DNA from: Neisseriaceae bacterium HSC-16F19
Lineage (GTDB): Bacteria > Pseudomonadota > Gammaproteobacteria > Burkholderiales > Neisseriaceae
Length of the DNA stretch: 64,000 bases
Reading direction: 5' to 3'
Assembly: GCF_024171525.1 (NCBI RefSeq)
Contig: NZ_JALJZY010000003.1
Coordinates: forward strand, 1 to 64,000
Shown piece after piece: positions 7,979-16,824 of the stretch. How positions within the stretch are numbered: the first letter of the stretch is position 1; each line of letters starts with the position of its first letter. A program made the translations under genes and the position numbers. The notes beneath the pieces are model-generated. The model was not told where the DNA came from and did no database searches. It saw only the letters and a list, made by a program, of their open reading frames with translations.

Positions 7979-8698
7979 ATGAGTACCGACACCCCGCACG
8001 AAACCCCGCCGCTGCCGCAGACCCTGCGGCAGCGCATGCGTTTGGCGCTCACATACAGCGCCCCCGTGGCCATGGGCTATTATCCCGCCGGACTGGCCTT
8101 CGGCGTGCTGATGGCCGCCGCCGGACTGCCCGCCTGGCTGGCACTGGCCTTAAGCCTCATCCTCTATTCCGGCGCTGCCCAATACGCATCCATTCCGCTC
8201 TTGGCGGGCGGCGCAGGCATCGCCACCCTCACCCTCAACGCCTTTGTCATCAATCTGCGCCATGTGTTCTACGGCCTGCCACTCTTGCCCGCCCTGCCGC
8301 TGAACCGCTGGGAGCGCGCCTATGCGGTGTTTGCGCTCACCGACGAGAGCTTTTCCGTACTCACCACCCTGCCCGAACACCTGCGCCGCCCGCTGTTTGC
8401 CCCCGTGGTCGGCCTCAACCAGTTTTATTGGTGCAGCGCCACCTTAATCGGCGTGTGGATTGGCGCCGGGGTTAACGAGCACATTCCGCATCTGGATTTT
8501 GCCCTGGTGTGTCTGTTTGTGATTCTGGCTTACGAGCAGTATCAGAGCAAAAAAGTGCTGTGGCCCTGCCTGCTGGCCCTGCCCGCTTTTGCACTGGCCT
8601 CGGCACTGACACCGCAATACCTGCTGATGACCGCCGTGGCTCTGTGCGTGCTCGGCGTGGCCCTGCGTGTGTGGCTGCCTGCAAGGAGGGGCGCATGA
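7979..8698 (+). CDS. azlC: AzlC family branched-chain amino acid exporter, large subunit
   Basis: AzlC with the small AzlD forms an inner-membrane exporter of branched-chain amino acids (YgaZH/BrnFE type). The 239-residue protein has about seven hydrophobic helices and the family motifs MGYYPAGLAFGV near residue 34 and SGAAQYASIPLL near residue 61. The start is 9 bases after slyX, and the stop overlaps the azlD start by four bases. Substrate is inferred from the family. Confidence 0.9.
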   Translation: MSTDTPHETPPLPQTLRQRMRLALTYSAPVAMGYYPAGLAFGVLMAAAGLPAWLALALSLILYSGAAQYASIPLLAGGAGIATLTLNAFVINLRHVFYGLPLLPALPLNRWERAYAVFALTDESFSVLTTLPEHLRRPLFAPVVGLNQFYWCSATLIGVWIGAGVNEHIPHLDFALVCLFVILAYEQYQSKKVLWPCLLALPAFALASALTPQYLLMTAVALCVLGVALRVWLPARRGA

Positions 8699-9033
8699 AT
8701 ACCCAGGAGATCCACTGGCTGCTGGCGGTATTGGCCATGGGCGCGGTCACCTTTGCCATCCGTGCCGCGCCGCTGTTTCTGCCCAAAATGTGGATGCAGT
8801 CGGCACTGCTCAAAGCCCTCAACTTCGCCCTGCCCCTGTGCGTGATGACGCTGCTGATTCTGGCCAGCCTCAAACTCAATCAGGCTTTAATCCAGCCCCT
8901 ATATCTGCTCGCCGAAATCCTCGCCCTGCTGCTGGTACTGGCCAGCTATATGCGCTGGCGCAATGTGCTGGTAAGCATGGTGGTCGGCGTGGCCGCACTT
9001 AACGGGTGGTTGTGGTTGTTTCAGATCAACTAA
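8695..9033 (+). CDS. azlD: AzlD family branched-chain amino acid exporter, small subunit
   Basis: AzlD is the small partner of AzlC. The 112-residue protein has three to four hydrophobic helices and the family motif AVTFAIRAAPLFLP (about 17-30). The start at 8695 overlaps the azlC stop (ATGA) and is preceded by AGGAGGGG, a very strong ribosome site inside azlC. It ends the operon of the DeoR regulator, slyX, azlC and azlD. Confidence 0.9.
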   Translation: MNTQEIHWLLAVLAMGAVTFAIRAAPLFLPKMWMQSALLKALNFALPLCVMTLLILASLKLNQALIQPLYLLAEILALLLVLASYMRWRNVLVSMVVGVAALNGWLWLFQIN

Positions 9034-9057
9034 GCCAAAAACAAAATCCGCAAACAG

Positions 9058-9084
9058 TTCAGGCAGCCGTTAAGGCTGCCTGAA
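9058..9084. terminator. DUS-pair terminator between azlD and hisC
   Basis: Inverted uptake sequences form an 11-bp stem with a 5-base loop, placed between two convergent genes and able to serve both. Confidence 0.6.
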
Positions 9085-9108
9085 TGTCTATAGTGACGGC
9101 TCCATCTG

Positions 9109-10176
9109 TCAGGCGTACATCTCCGCCAAGACCGAGAGCACCTGCTGGTTTTGCTCCGGCGTGCCGATGGTGATGCGCACGCACTGCTCCAGCAAGGGGT
9201 GGGTGCCGTGCAGGTTTTTAATCAAAATCTTGTTCTCGTACAACTTGTCGAACAGTGCTTTGGCATCGGGCACGCGCAGGGTGAGGAAATTGGCCTCGCT
9301 GGCAAAATCGCGCACCGCCGCATAGGCATGCAGCGCCGTGCGCATGCGCTCGCGCTCGCCTTTGAGCTTGTTGATGTTCTCATTGATAAACTGCGGGTAT
9401 TGCAGCGCAAATTCCGCCGCCGCCAGGCTCAGCTGGTTCATATTGTAGGGCGGGATGATTTTTTTCAGTTCGCCGATGATTTCCGGCGTACTGCTGGCAT
9501 AGCCGATGCGCAGACCGGCAAAGCCGATTTTGCTCAAGGTACGCAATACCACCAGATTGGGGATTTTGCCGGCATCGCCCAAAAAGCTGTCGGAAGAAAA
9601 CGCGCCATAGGCTTCGTCCACCACCACAATGCCGGGCGCGGCATCGATGATGGCCTGCACTTTTTCACGCGCAAAACGGCCGCCGGTGGGGTTGTTGGGA
9701 TAGGCAATGAATACCAGTGCCGGTTGGTGCTCTTTCACCGCCGCCAGCATGGCGTCCAAATCCATGGTGAAATCTTCGCGCAGCGGCACGCCGATAAATT
9801 CGAGGCCGAAGAATTCGGCATTGACGCGGTACATCACAAAGGAAGGCGCCGGAGCCAGCACTTTGGCGCCGGGCTTGGACACCAGCATGGTCAGGCGTTC
9901 GATGAGTTCGTCGGAACCGTTGCCCAAGACCACTTCGGCTTCGGCGGGGATGGCGTAGGTTTCGCGCAGGGTGTGCAGCAGACGGCAGGTAGAAGGATTG
10001 GGATAGAGGCGGATGGGAACCTGGGTCAGATGTTCGCCCAGGGCTTTGCGCATGTCTTCGGGATAGTCGTAGGGGCTTTCCATGGCATCCAGCTTGAGAA
10101 AGCCTGCGGGCACATCGGTGACAGCATAGGCTTTCATTTGCCGGATATCGGGTCTGACAATGTCTGCGGTATTCAT
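9109..10176 (-). CDS. hisC: histidinol-phosphate aminotransferase
   Basis: HisC is a PLP enzyme that transaminates imidazole-acetol phosphate with glutamate in histidine synthesis. The 355-residue protein has the fold-type I signatures: LGNGSDELI (about 85-93), YPNNPTG (about 158-164), the VVDEAYG aspartate segment and the PLP-lysine motif TLSKIGFAGLRIGY. The start at 10176 has AGGAG eight bases upstream; the frame continues 23 codons further without a ribosome site. No other his gene is near, which is common in Neisseriaceae. Confidence 0.93.
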   Translation of the reverse strand: MNTADIVRPDIRQMKAYAVTDVPAGFLKLDAMESPYDYPEDMRKALGEHLTQVPIRLYPNPSTCRLLHTLRETYAIPAEAEVVLGNGSDELIERLTMLVSKPGAKVLAPAPSFVMYRVNAEFFGLEFIGVPLREDFTMDLDAMLAAVKEHQPALVFIAYPNNPTGGRFAREKVQAIIDAAPGIVVVDEAYGAFSSDSFLGDAGKIPNLVVLRTLSKIGFAGLRIGYASSTPEIIGELKKIIPPYNMNQLSLAAAEFALQYPQFINENINKLKGERERMRTALHAYAAVRDFASEANFLTLRVPDAKALFDKLYENKILIKNLHGTHPLLEQCVRITIGTPEQNQQVLSVLAEMYA

Positions 10177-10271
10177 AATGGGCTCCTGACAGCTATAGAC
10201 GGGCTTGAATGTAACACAGCCGCAGCGTTTGTAGAAGGCGGGCACGCTGTGCGTTGCACAAATAACGGCCT

Positions 10272-10619
10272 TCAGGGGGTATTCAAGGCTGCCTGAAAAT
10301 CAAAAATCGGTGTCATCGGCTGCCATTTGCCGCCCTCATCCGTCCACGGTGTGGCTTCTTGAAAACGCCACATCAGTTCCTCCCAGCGTTGTACCGCTTC
10401 ATTGTTTTCGGCACTTGCGGCCAGGCGCTCGAAGCTGAAGCCTTCTCCAGGGGTGAGCACCATCACCAAACGCGTGCCCAGGCGCCAGATTTCCATTTGT
10501 GCCACGCCGTTTTGCTGCAAATGCGCCAACACCTCCGGCCATACGGCACGGTGGTGTTCTTCGTAGGCGGCGATTAAATTAGGGTCGTTTTTGAGGTCCA
10601 GCATAAGGATGTAGTGCAT
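10272..10619 (-). CDS. L-fucose/L-rhamnose mutarotase (RhaM family)
   Basis: Family members interconvert the alpha and beta anomers of L-rhamnose or L-fucose; the fucose form supplies the anomer taken by L-fucose dehydrogenase. The 115-residue protein has the family phrases MHYILMLDLK, EEHHRAVWPEV (with the catalytic histidine), EIWRLGTRL and the aromatic WEELMWRFQ. AAGGAG lies eight bases before the ATG at 10619. It starts 20 bases after the AT-rich membrane-protein gene. The fuconate genes in the same island argue for fucose as substrate. Confidence 0.85.
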   Translation of the reverse strand: MHYILMLDLKNDPNLIAAYEEHHRAVWPEVLAHLQQNGVAQMEIWRLGTRLVMVLTPGEGFSFERLAASAENNEAVQRWEELMWRFQEATPWTDEGGKWQPMTPIFDFQAALNTP

Positions 10620-10639
10620 ACTTTCTCCTTCATCCATGA

Positions 10640-12346
10640 TTATTGATAGGTCTCAAATTGAATCTCAAGCTGGTATTCTTTAAGAACGGTCTCACGTATC
10701 AGCTTAGACTGCAGTACCGCAGCCCACATATTGGTCGCGGTGAGTAAAATATCGATGCCATACCCTGCATCTTTTTTATGATAAACCCGTAATATATATT
10801 TATCTTCTTTATATTTTTTATCATGCGGCTTTGTAATAAACATTCTCCCTCTTTTCCCTGGCCCATAAGGAGCCGACGTGATGGATTCATAGATACCTAA
10901 ATCACTTAATTTATTTTCCAAATTCTCTTTGACTTGAGTAATGGTGTCTTTGCTATGATGTTTTCCCGGATTAAACTTGGTTCTTTTTTTAGCATGTTTT
11001 ACATCGGGATTAGCCAATAATAACTCTACCGTTTCATAGAATTTATTAGCTTCATGTTGGTGATTATTAAATCCATAAATACTATCCTGCTCTAATTGTG
11101 ACCTTAGCTGTTCAATTTTACGGTTTGCGTTTTCGAGGTCTGCATCATATCGTTTATTTTCTTCTTTCTTTTCATTTAACTGCTGTTTTAATTTTTCAAT
11201 ATCATTCAATCTCGAAACCAGCAAATCTTCTTGTTTTTGTTTATCTTTCAAGGCGGCATCAAACTTACTACCTAACTCTAAGATCTCATTCTCTTTAGTT
11301 TTGATGTCTTTTTGCAAACTTTGGTTATCGGACTTCAAAGCAGCCGTTTGCTTTTTAATATCTTTAATTTCTGCCTTGAGGGCTGTCATTTTATGAGCTT
11401 CTGCCTTTTGTTGGCTCATTAGATTGAGTTTCTCTTCTTTTTGTTGTTGCCTACGTGTTAATACTTTAATTTCATTAATATTTTCCTGATTTTTTTCTCT
11501 TAAAAGTTGCTGTTGTCGTTTTAAAGCTTCAATCTCAATTTCACGCTGTTCTTTTTCAGACTGGAGGCGTTGTATATAGCCTTGGTATTTGAATAGTTTC
11601 TGATTTTCCTCAAGAAGTTTTTGTTGTAATGAAAATTTCTCTTGCTGATTACTTCGAAGCTTGTCCTCAACCCATGATTTATCCTGAGTAATGGCAATAA
11701 TTTCGTCTTCTTTTTCCAAAATCGCATGAATAATTTTTGTAAATTTCCGCCATAGAGAAAAATAGATGATTAAGCCGAAAACAATAAAACTCAGCCACAG
11801 AAACATTGACCTGGGCAATGCCACGTTAATAAAAAAATTTCGAAATCGTTCAGAAGTAATGCTGCTTATAAAACCATCAACGGAACTGAAATCCAAATGC
11901 CAATCCTGATAAGAAAAAAAGAAGCTTTGCTGCAAATTATGCAGCCACGGCTGGATTGTTAATTTAGAAATTGAAACATGAACATAGGGGTTGTATTGAA
12001 TCTGTTGGTGATGGCTTACGGGAATACGTTGATCCTTGTAGCGCTCACGGTCAAAAACCACAGTCTCATTACCATACCTTAATTCGAGCGTACCAGATTC
12101 AAAGGTCTGATCAATAAAGTGAGTCAGTCTTGCTTTGCAGTTCCCATAAACACCTGCAATGGCTTGGCAATCCGCCAAATAAGTGGCCAATACCTGTACA
12201 TACTGCTTTTGTTGTTTTTCATAGTTTGAGGCCCGTTCTTGATAAAAAAAACGGTTTTGCATAATGGATAGGAAAATACAACCCAAAAAAATCAAAATAA
12301 TAGGTATAAAAAGTAAAGAATAAAATCTCAACTTGGAACTAATCAT
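10640..12346 (-). CDS. membrane-anchored coiled-coil protein of unknown function
   Basis: This 568-residue product is not recognised. It has one helix at residues 7-29, a periplasmic segment of about 150 residues and a second helix at about 181-198. A very long charged coiled coil (about 205-425, rich in Q, E and K) and a C-terminal globular part (about 435-568) with several KK/KH patches follow. The layout resembles a membrane sensor, but no kinase, GGDEF or HAMP motif is visible. Base composition is far more AT-rich than the surrounding genes and many codons end in A or T, suggesting transfer. It is preceded by a terminator, so it probably has its own promoter, and the mutarotase follows 20 bases downstream. 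Confidence 0.8.
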   Translation of the reverse strand: MISSKLRFYSLLFIPIILIFLGCIFLSIMQNRFFYQERASNYEKQQKQYVQVLATYLADCQAIAGVYGNCKARLTHFIDQTFESGTLELRYGNETVVFDRERYKDQRIPVSHHQQIQYNPYVHVSISKLTIQPWLHNLQQSFFFSYQDWHLDFSSVDGFISSITSERFRNFFINVALPRSMFLWLSFIVFGLIIYFSLWRKFTKIIHAILEKEDEIIAITQDKSWVEDKLRSNQQEKFSLQQKLLEENQKLFKYQGYIQRLQSEKEQREIEIEALKRQQQLLREKNQENINEIKVLTRRQQQKEEKLNLMSQQKAEAHKMTALKAEIKDIKKQTAALKSDNQSLQKDIKTKENEILELGSKFDAALKDKQKQEDLLVSRLNDIEKLKQQLNEKKEENKRYDADLENANRKIEQLRSQLEQDSIYGFNNHQHEANKFYETVELLLANPDVKHAKKRTKFNPGKHHSKDTITQVKENLENKLSDLGIYESITSAPYGPGKRGRMFITKPHDKKYKEDKYILRVYHKKDAGYGIDILLTATNMWAAVLQSKLIRETVLKEYQLEIQFETYQ

Positions 12347-12426
12347 TATTCAACCCGTCCTCAAAAATTAACAACGCATTATTTTAACAAATTTTAACCA
12401 TTTTTATAATATGGCAAACAATAAAA

Positions 12427-12453
12427 AGGCTGCCTGAAACTTTCAGGCAGCCT
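12427..12453 (-). terminator. DUS-pair terminator after the sugar permease gene
   Basis: AGGCTGCCTGAAA and its inverted copy form a 12-13-bp stem followed on the minus strand by five U. It lies 17 bases past the permease stop and separates the ABC genes from the AT-rich gene. Confidence 0.75.
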
Positions 12454-12469
12454 GTTGGTATACACCTAA

Positions 12470-13477
12470 TTAATCCTGCGGTTTGCCCGAAGCAATGCGC
12501 GAGATAATCAGCGCCACCAGGATAAAGGTGCCGGTAATCAGCTCAATCACCGTGCCGGGTACTTGCAGCGAGCGCAGCAGCTGGTCGATGAATTTCAGCA
12601 GCAAAATACCGGTCAGTGCGCCGAATACGGAGCCGCGGCCGCCGTTGAGGGAGATGCCGCCGATCACGCAGGCGGCAAACACGGTGAAGATGTAGCCGGA
12701 ACCTTGCGACTGGCCCACGGAGGCGTATTGCGCGGTGTAGAGGATGCCGGCTACGGCGGCGAGGATGCTGGCGAGCACAAACACGCCGCCGACAATCAGG
12801 TCCACGCGGATACCGGCGGCGCGGGCGGCGTCGGCATTACCGCCGATGGCGTACAGCGAACGGCCCAAGCGGGTGTAACGCATCACCACAATCAGTACCA
12901 CGGCCACCAGGATAAACACCCAGAAGCTCAAAGACATGCCCAAAAAGCCGAAATGGGCCAGTGCCTGGAATTGCTGCGGCAGTTGGTACAGGCTGGAACC
13001 GCCGGTGAGGAAGGTTTGCAGGCCGCGCAGGGCGGTGAGCATGCCCAGGGTGACGATAAAGCCGTTGAGGCGGAATTTCACAATCATCAGCGCATTCAAG
13101 AGGCCCACGGCGGCGCCGACGGTGATGCCGGTCAGCAGGGCAAAATGGCCGTCGATAAAGCCGCCGGTGCCGGTCATGGTGGCGCCGACCACCGCCCATA
13201 CCGCCACGGCGGGCGACAGGCCGAAGGTGGATTCCAGCGACAAATCCATGCGGCCGATGATGAGAATCAGCGCTTCGGCCAGCACCAGAATGCCGATTTG
13301 GGTGGATTGTTCAATCGGAATTTTTAAAATCGACCAGCTGAGGAAGTTGTCGGTGGTCAGATGTCCGATCAGCAAAATCAGCAGAATGGGCGGAATCAGC
13401 ACCAAATCGCGCAGGCTTGCCCAGCGAAAGCTCTTTTTCGGTGTTGCGGTCGCCGTGGCGGCAGCAGTATTGCTCAT
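12470..13477 (-). CDS. sugar ABC transporter permease (RbsC/FucP-island type)
   Basis: This is the membrane subunit of a ribose-type (CUT2) ABC importer. The 335-residue protein has about nine hydrophobic helices. The family segments GRMDLSLES (about 75-83), ALRGLQTFLTGGSS, RYTRLGRSLYAIGGNADAAR (the ATPase-contact EAA-like loop) and VIGGISLNGGRGS are present. It is the last of three transporter genes, 63 bp after the ATPase gene. Island context makes L-fucose the likely substrate; this is inference. Confidence 0.9.
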   Translation of the reverse strand: MSNTAAATATATPKKSFRWASLRDLVLIPPILLILLIGHLTTDNFLSWSILKIPIEQSTQIGILVLAEALILIIGRMDLSLESTFGLSPAVAVWAVVGATMTGTGGFIDGHFALLTGITVGAAVGLLNALMIVKFRLNGFIVTLGMLTALRGLQTFLTGGSSLYQLPQQFQALAHFGFLGMSLSFWVFILVAVVLIVVMRYTRLGRSLYAIGGNADAARAAGIRVDLIVGGVFVLASILAAVAGILYTAQYASVGQSQGSGYIFTVFAACVIGGISLNGGRGSVFGALTGILLLKFIDQLLRSLQVPGTVIELITGTFILVALIISRIASGKPQD

Positions 13478-13540
13478 GTATGGCTCCTTTGTATCAAAAT
13501 CTCAATCTAAATATGTATCCGCATTGCTTTCAGGCAGCCT

Positions 13541-15034
13541 TTAGGCCAAGCCTTCAATGGCGGCGATTACTTCCTGGTCGTGCCAGCCTATGGGGAATTC
13601 GTGGGTAATTTCGCCGTGGTACATCACCAGCACGCGGTCGCAGCCGCGCACATCGTCCAATTCGTCGGAAACAATCAGCACCGAAGTGCCCTGTTCGCTG
13701 CTGTCGGCCACATAGTCGAGCAGGGTTTCCTTGCTCTTGATGTCGACGCCGGCGGTGGGGGAAATCATCACCAGAAAGTCCGGGTCGTTGGCCATGGCGC
13801 GCGCCTGTACCACTTTTTGCTGGTTGCCGCCGGAGAGGCCGGAGACGGGTTGGTCCGGGCCGTAGGTTTTGATGTCCAAATCGGCAATCCAGCCGCGCAC
13901 TTTTTTCTGGCGCGTGTGTTCGCGGATAAAGCCGAAGCTGCTCAAGCGGTCGAGTATGGACAGGGTGGCGTTTTCGGCCACGCTCATTTCCGGCACCAAG
14001 CCTTGGTGGTGGCGGTCTTGCGGCACAAAGCCGATACCGGCATCCAGTGCCGCTTTCACGCTGCCGGCGGGATAGCTTTTGCCGTGCAGCAGGATTTCGC
14101 CGCTGTCGGCACGGCGCAGGCCGACCAGGGTTTCGGCCACTTCCACCTTGCCGCAACCGCCGCCGCCGATCAGGCCCAGGCGTTCGCCTTTGCGGATGTC
14201 GAAGCCGATATTGCGGTAGCGGCCTTCCTGCGCCAGATTGCGCACGCTGACGGTGACTTCGTCGGCCAAGGGGCGTGCCTGATAGGTTTTCTCGGTGTAT
14301 TTCTCGCCGGTCATGGCCTCGATCAGGCCGGTTTTGTCCAGTTCGGACACCGGCGAGGTGATGATGTGGCGGGCATCGCGGTAGACGGTCACGTCTTGGC
14401 AGATGTCGTACACTTCGGACAAATGGTGGGAAATAAACAGAAAGGTCACGCCCTGCTGGTGCAGGCGTTCCATGCGCTCAAACAGGCGTTTGATGGCGCG
14501 GCCGTCGAGCATGGCGGTGGGTTCGTCCAGAATAATGAAACGCGCACCGTGGCTGAGCGAACGGGCGATTTCCATCAGCTGGCGGTTTTCCACATCCAAA
14601 TCTCCCGCTTCGGTGCGGGCGTTGACGGGGATGTCCCACTCGTCGAGGATGTCTTGCGCGGTTTTGAACACCTGCGGCCAGGAAATCCAGCGTTTGCCCA
14701 GATTTTGGCGGTTCATGAGCAGGTTTTCGGCCACGCTCAGATTGGGCATGATGGTGGATTTTTGGTACACACAGGCCACATGGCGGCGCCAGGCGGGCAA
14801 ATCGCCCACGGCGGGCGCCGGCTGGCCGTTGAAGAGGATTTCGCCCTCATCCGGCGCATTCAGGCCGGTGAGCATGGAAACCAGGGTGGATTTGCCTGCA
14901 CCGTTGCGGCCTACCAAAGCATGGGTACGCCCGGCGGTCACTTCCAGCTGCACCCCGTTGAGGGCAGTGGTCTGGCCGAAGCGTTTGGTCAGGTTGCGTA
15001 CAGACACCAAGGGCGGTGTGTGCGGGGCATTCAC
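13541..15034 (-). CDS. sugar ABC transporter ATPase with two nucleotide-binding domains
   Basis: This ATPase energises a CUT2 sugar importer and carries two ABC domains in one 497-residue chain, as in RbsA or MglA. The first has Walker A GRNGAGKST (about 42-50) and Walker B FIILDEPTA, but its signature region reads VENRQ instead of LSGGQ. The second has a good signature LSGGNQQ, but Walker A is GGGGCGKV (Thr/Ser replaced by Val) and Walker B reads FLVMISPTAGVD, lacking the Asp-Glu pair. One intact composite site is expected. It is separated from the binding-protein gene by 444 bp of hairpins and repeats. Confidence 0.92.
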   Translation of the reverse strand: MNAPHTPPLVSVRNLTKRFGQTTALNGVQLEVTAGRTHALVGRNGAGKSTLVSMLTGLNAPDEGEILFNGQPAPAVGDLPAWRRHVACVYQKSTIMPNLSVAENLLMNRQNLGKRWISWPQVFKTAQDILDEWDIPVNARTEAGDLDVENRQLMEIARSLSHGARFIILDEPTAMLDGRAIKRLFERMERLHQQGVTFLFISHHLSEVYDICQDVTVYRDARHIITSPVSELDKTGLIEAMTGEKYTEKTYQARPLADEVTVSVRNLAQEGRYRNIGFDIRKGERLGLIGGGGCGKVEVAETLVGLRRADSGEILLHGKSYPAGSVKAALDAGIGFVPQDRHHQGLVPEMSVAENATLSILDRLSSFGFIREHTRQKKVRGWIADLDIKTYGPDQPVSGLSGGNQQKVVQARAMANDPDFLVMISPTAGVDIKSKETLLDYVADSSEQGTSVLIVSDELDDVRGCDRVLVMYHGEITHEFPIGWHDQEVIAAIEGLA

Positions 15035-15478
15035 ATGATTCTCCTGAGAAAAAGCCGTCTGCTGCGAACAGATGGCCGGTTGGACCGTAGGGTTGTTTTT
15101 CAGACCTTTGTCTAAGGGCTTTCAGGCAGCCTTGAAAGGCTTATCCGGTTTTATTTTCAAGGCCCGGAGCTTGTTTTGAACTCGAAAAGGCTGCCTGAAA
15201 CGATAACAGCATCTGCGTTCCCTCTCCCACGGGCGAGGGGCTTACATTGCCGACCCTGTTTACATCGCCGGATGTTATCCGGAGATTTTCCCCGGACTGC
15301 AATGCGCTTTCGCAGGAATGACGCCTGTTTTATAGGGGTGCTTGGGTAAGCGTCTTGTTGTGATAATGATGCGTATGTGTTTGGGTGTGGCCACTTTATT
15401 GAGTGTGTTGCGGGGCGGCGTTGACCGCCCCGCCTTAGGGCACACTTTGTCAGTGCGCCCTAAGACTTTCAGGCAGCC
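15035..15478. other. intergenic region between ABC ATPase and binding-protein genes
   Basis: No gene is supported. It contains several uptake sequences, a fragment of a CCCTCTCCC..GGGCGAGGGG repeat (about 15219-15240) that recurs near 51650-51776, and two hairpins just after the binding-protein stop (15408-15463). Confidence 0.5.
15408..15463 (-). terminator. tandem hairpins after the binding-protein gene
   Basis: Two stems stand side by side: GCGGGGCGG with its complement (15410-15434) and TTAGGGC..GCCCTAA (15435-15463). They lie 16-71 bases past the lipoprotein stop. Such stems usually stabilise the binding-protein mRNA and lower expression of the downstream ATPase and permease. There is no clear U-run, so attenuation rather than full termination is inferred. 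Confidence 0.45.
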
Positions 15479-16579
15479 TTATTTGTTGCCCCACAGTTCG
15501 GGATCATCCACCTTCACGGTCTTGAGCGAACCGAAGGTGGCGCCGTCGGCAGTCACCACCGGAGCCACGATTTGGTCTTCCAAGAGGCCGTCACGCGGTT
15601 TGATGATGTTGGAGCCGTGGTCGGTCGGGCCTTCCTGGAAGGTTTTGCCCTCGGCAGCGGCGCGGGCATAGTAGAGCGCCCAGTGGGCGTAGCCGTCGGC
15701 CGGTTGCGATACGGTGGCGTCAATATCGCCGCGGCGGATGGCGTCCAGCTCGGACTTGATGCCGTCGTTGGACACAATCACGATATGGCCTTCTTCACCC
15801 ACGGGTTTGAGCAGGTTGTTCTGTTTCAGGAAAGCCAGGGTCGGCTCCAGGTAGACACCGCCTGCCTGCATGTAGATGCCGTCCACTTTGCCGCCGGCCA
15901 GTGCGGTTTGCAGACCGGCAATCGCCGGTTCTTTTTTCCAGTCGGTGGGGATTTCGATGACCTTGATTTTCGGGTAATTGGTCTTCATGCACTCGGCAAA
16001 GGCTTCGGAACGGTCACGGCCGTTGATGGAGTTGAGCGCGCCTTGGAATTCCACCACGCGGCCTTCGCCGCCCAGTTTCTCGCCAATCACGGTACAGGCG
16101 TCACGACCGTAGGCTTTGTTGTCGGCACGCACCACCATAAACACATTGCCCGCGTCCGGACGGGTATCCACGGTCACCACCGGAATGCCTTTGGCTTCGG
16201 CGGCATCCAGCGCGCTCTTGGTGGCGGCGGTGTCCTGCGGTGCCAAAACAATGGCGCCCACATCGGATTGCAGCATTTGCTGTACGTTGGCAATCATTTT
16301 TTGCGCATCGTTATTGGAAGAAGTCTGAAACAGGCCCACACCCACTTCATTGGCTTTGAGCGGCACATAGTTGGCAAAAGCGGTCCAGAAATCGGTGTCG
16401 TTGCGCGGCTGGTCGATGCCCACTTTCGGGCCCGTAGCGGTGTTTTCCGCCGGGGCGCTGGTGGCCGCCGGTTGCGCTTGTTGCTGTACCTGGCTTTCGT
16501 TGCCGCCGCCGGAGCAGGCAGCCAGCATCAGTGCGGCAGCCAGAGGCAGGGCGCGGGGAAGCGTGTTCATGATATTCAT
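15479..16579 (-). CDS. sugar ABC transporter substrate-binding lipoprotein
   Basis: This is the periplasmic receptor of the importer, of the RbsB-like (type I) fold. The 366-residue precursor has a hydrophobic signal and the lipobox LAAC with the lipidated cysteine at residue 22. A low-complexity Q/A/P linker leads into the binding domain, which contains VGIDQPRNDTDFWT, VVTVDTRPDAG and VEFQGALNSINGRDRSEAF. AGGAG lies eight bases before the chosen ATG at 16579; an ATG three codons in is also possible. It leads the transporter genes. L-fucose is the likely ligand by context only. Confidence 0.9.
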   Translation of the reverse strand: MNIMNTLPRALPLAAALMLAACSGGGNESQVQQQAQPAATSAPAENTATGPKVGIDQPRNDTDFWTAFANYVPLKANEVGVGLFQTSSNNDAQKMIANVQQMLQSDVGAIVLAPQDTAATKSALDAAEAKGIPVVTVDTRPDAGNVFMVVRADNKAYGRDACTVIGEKLGGEGRVVEFQGALNSINGRDRSEAFAECMKTNYPKIKVIEIPTDWKKEPAIAGLQTALAGGKVDGIYMQAGGVYLEPTLAFLKQNNLLKPVGEEGHIVIVSNDGIKSELDAIRRGDIDATVSQPADGYAHWALYYARAAAEGKTFQEGPTDHGSNIIKPRDGLLEDQIVAPVVTADGATFGSLKTVKVDDPELWGNK

Positions 16580-16720
16580 CGTGGTTTCTCCTGATATAAC
16601 GCCCTTGCGGGCCGATAGTAAAAAGTGTGGGCACGCCCACGGTTGTGAAAAGGTTACAAAGTGTTGGTGCTACAAGCCTCTCGTCCAGTGTGAGAGGGAA
16701 TGACATCGGTTTGTGCTGTG

Positions 16721-16824
16721 ATACCTATTCAGAAAAATAAGCTAACAAGGCGGCGAGCCGAAGACAGTACGGGTAGTACGGCGAGGCGAGACAACGCGGT
16801 TAGATTATTTTTATGGATGGGTAT
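16721..16824. mobile_element. divergent Correia-like element (about 104 bp)
   Basis: The ends ATACCTATTCAGAAAAATAA and TTATTTTTATGGATGGGTAT are imperfect inverted repeats. The core shares GACAGTACGGGTAGTACGGC with the Correia theme but has drifted. Its right end touches the stop codon of the adjacent dehydrogenase gene. Confidence 0.55.

Noticed and set aside
13580..15115. Plus-strand reading frame of 511 codons opposite the ABC ATPase
   Set aside because: The minus strand encodes Walker and signature motifs; the plus product has no recognisable domain.
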